64,000 nt of DNA, taken from NCBI GenBank assembly GCA_030533445.1, contig CM060076.1, positions 10,966,001 to 11,030,000 of the forward strand. Reading direction: 5' to 3'. Below, piece by piece: positions 62,528 to 64,000 of the stretch (its first letter is position 1; every line of letters starts with the position of its first letter). Position numbers and translations under genes: made by a program. The DNA comes from Cyprinodon diabolis. Lineage: Eukaryota; Chordata; Actinopteri; Cyprinodontiformes; Cyprinodontidae. The notes under the pieces were generated by a model. That model was given only the letters and a program-made list of their open reading frames with translations, did no database searches and was not told the DNA's origin.

Positions 62528-64000
62528 TAATAAAATTACGAAAGTACTAATTTTATTGCAGCAGCAAAGCATTTCTAAGTGTCCTGTTTGGTGATGGGGT
62601 GCCATTTAATTGAGTTGTCAGAGTTCTTTAATAGCATTTCTCCTTTCTTCTCTTTGTGTCTTTTTGTATTTTTTATTTAATTTGATCTTATGAGGGTAGA
62701 TTTGAATATATTAAATGTCCTCAGGTCTGCCCCCTCCATTTCTCTACAAAAGGCTGTTCTTTGGCCCTCCTCACCTTACGATCCCTCCGCTGCTTCATCC
62801 TTCTTCATTTGCTCAGTTGTTTTATTATTTCCATTCATTCTTTCCTCTTAATGCCTCTCTCAAGGATACCGTTTAATTTTTATTTTTTTGTCTTTTTCTT
62901 CTAATGATGTAATTTAAGTTAAGAAGTATTCATTGATCTGGAAAAAAGTAACAGTATGGCAGGTTGTTGATGCATATAATTTGCCTCACTGCTCTTTCAT
63001 TTCAAAAATCTGAAGTTGATTGACTAGACCTCTTGGTTACAGTTACATCTGTCTGATTTTTACCATGGACTGTATGAATGCTTCAAGATATCTAAGATAA
63101 ATTAATGACGATCTTGAATTTATTTCATAAATGAATAAATCATGACTAGCCATGAACTAGATTTTAGATCTTCAGAGTAGCATGGAATTCAGCCACCGAG
63201 GAGTCATTGAAGATAAGCAATTTTTGAAAAAATAGAATAAAACTAAAAGCAGAAGTTCAGGGAAGGGATTTCCAATCATGCATCTACATTTTAGACTAAA
63301 TGTATTATTAATAATTGAATATTAACAGTAGATTTTCCTCTTATTATATTAGAATAGAATTCTACTTTGTCATTACGCTGTCTGAAGTACAAAGCAAGGA
63401 AATGTGGTTTGCTTCTATCCAGAAGGGCTATACAGGATATAAATATACAGGACATTGGTTTTACTCCTGTAAATTGTATAAAACAACTTTTTTTTTTTTC
63501 CCCCTCAGTCCACACAAGATTTTTTTTTTTTTTTTTTTTTGTAAAACTAGAAATATTATAGACAGGTCTTCATGTTTCCTTTGTATGCCAGTGGGTGCCA
63601 TTTTTGTCCAGTCTCTTTCTTATTTAATAAAACTCTGGCTTAATCTGAATGACATCAAATCCATACAGACTCTATAGCCAAAGCAGGAGTATGTCAGCGG
63701 TAGCTGTTAAGCACTCTCTGAATAGTGCTGGCCTGGCAGTAAATAGGGAGTAAGAGAAAGTCTGCTTCCCATCCTGGTCTTTTAGCATAGAGACCACCTC
63801 ACGGATATCAGCAAAAATACATTGACTCCTGTTTGCTCTGTGTGACACATCGACGTTAAAACTTTCATATGTTCCTGTTTGTGTAATGGAGAGCTTCAGC
63901 TGTTCGCTAAATTTATCTAACTTGCCTTTTTTATTGCGCTTTCATATGTGAAACATAATGAGACGTATATTCAGTGGTTTTCAAAGCATCTGCAGTCTGA
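62528..64000. other. Intergenic or intronic, nothing recognised
   Basis: AT-rich with poly-T runs at 63486-63499 and about 63520-63540. Short frames have no familiar content. Confidence 0.5.

Overview
This window is vertebrate nuclear DNA, almost certainly from a ray-finned (teleost) fish. One large multi-exon gene with canonical GT-AG introns runs through its centre. The gene is AT-rich between exons and is surrounded by repeat types familiar from fish genomes: full-length Tc1/mariner elements, hAT-type MITEs with 8-bp target duplications, TTAA-flanked MITEs and LINE 3' ends. I cannot name the species.

The gene is sipa1l1 (SPAR, signal-induced proliferation-associated 1-like 1), on the + strand. 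I could follow 22 coding exons from the ATG at 7149 to the TGA ending at 44927. Joined in phase they give 1837 residues; the human protein is about 1800. The product is a postsynaptic and junctional scaffold that carries a RapGAP domain (catalytic Asn in exon 7), a PDZ domain (exons 9-10), a long Ser/Pro-rich linker and a C-terminal coiled coil (exons 21-22). The paralogue assignment rests on the N-terminal [11 protein letters not shown] and the C-terminal [11 protein letters not shown]. Oddities in the gene are a stop-free 102-nt intron (14), an implausibly short 59-nt intron (17) where an indel or model problem is possible, a tandem NAGNAG acceptor at exon 2, a fish-expanded poly-Gly run in exon 1, and two tiny uORFs in the leader.

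Layout: 1-7000 is upstream or 5' noncoding sequence. It holds a GC-rich, C/A-skewed block, a non-autonomous element carrying the start of a RecQ-like helicase, a broken minus-strand gene with P2X7 intracellular-domain similarity, and several MITEs. 7019-44927 is the coding part of sipa1l1, with a Tc1 copy in intron 8, paired TTAA MITEs in intron 9, and a nested transposon stack plus a hAT element with a BED-finger fragment in intron 13. From 44928 come the 3' UTR and then mostly intergenic DNA with a second, identical Tc1 copy, retroelement remnants and microsatellites. A possible small exon of a downstream gene lies at 61416-61482.

The most unusual content is a pair of inverted, about 0.5-kb repeats (2255-2770 and 29606-30137) that share a degenerate RecQ-type helicase Q-motif/Walker-A region. 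Right beside the first copy is a P2X7-intracellular-domain-like pseudogene. Together they suggest an autonomous fish transposon, present elsewhere in this genome, that encodes a RecQ-like helicase. No tRNA, rRNA or CRISPR array was recognised.
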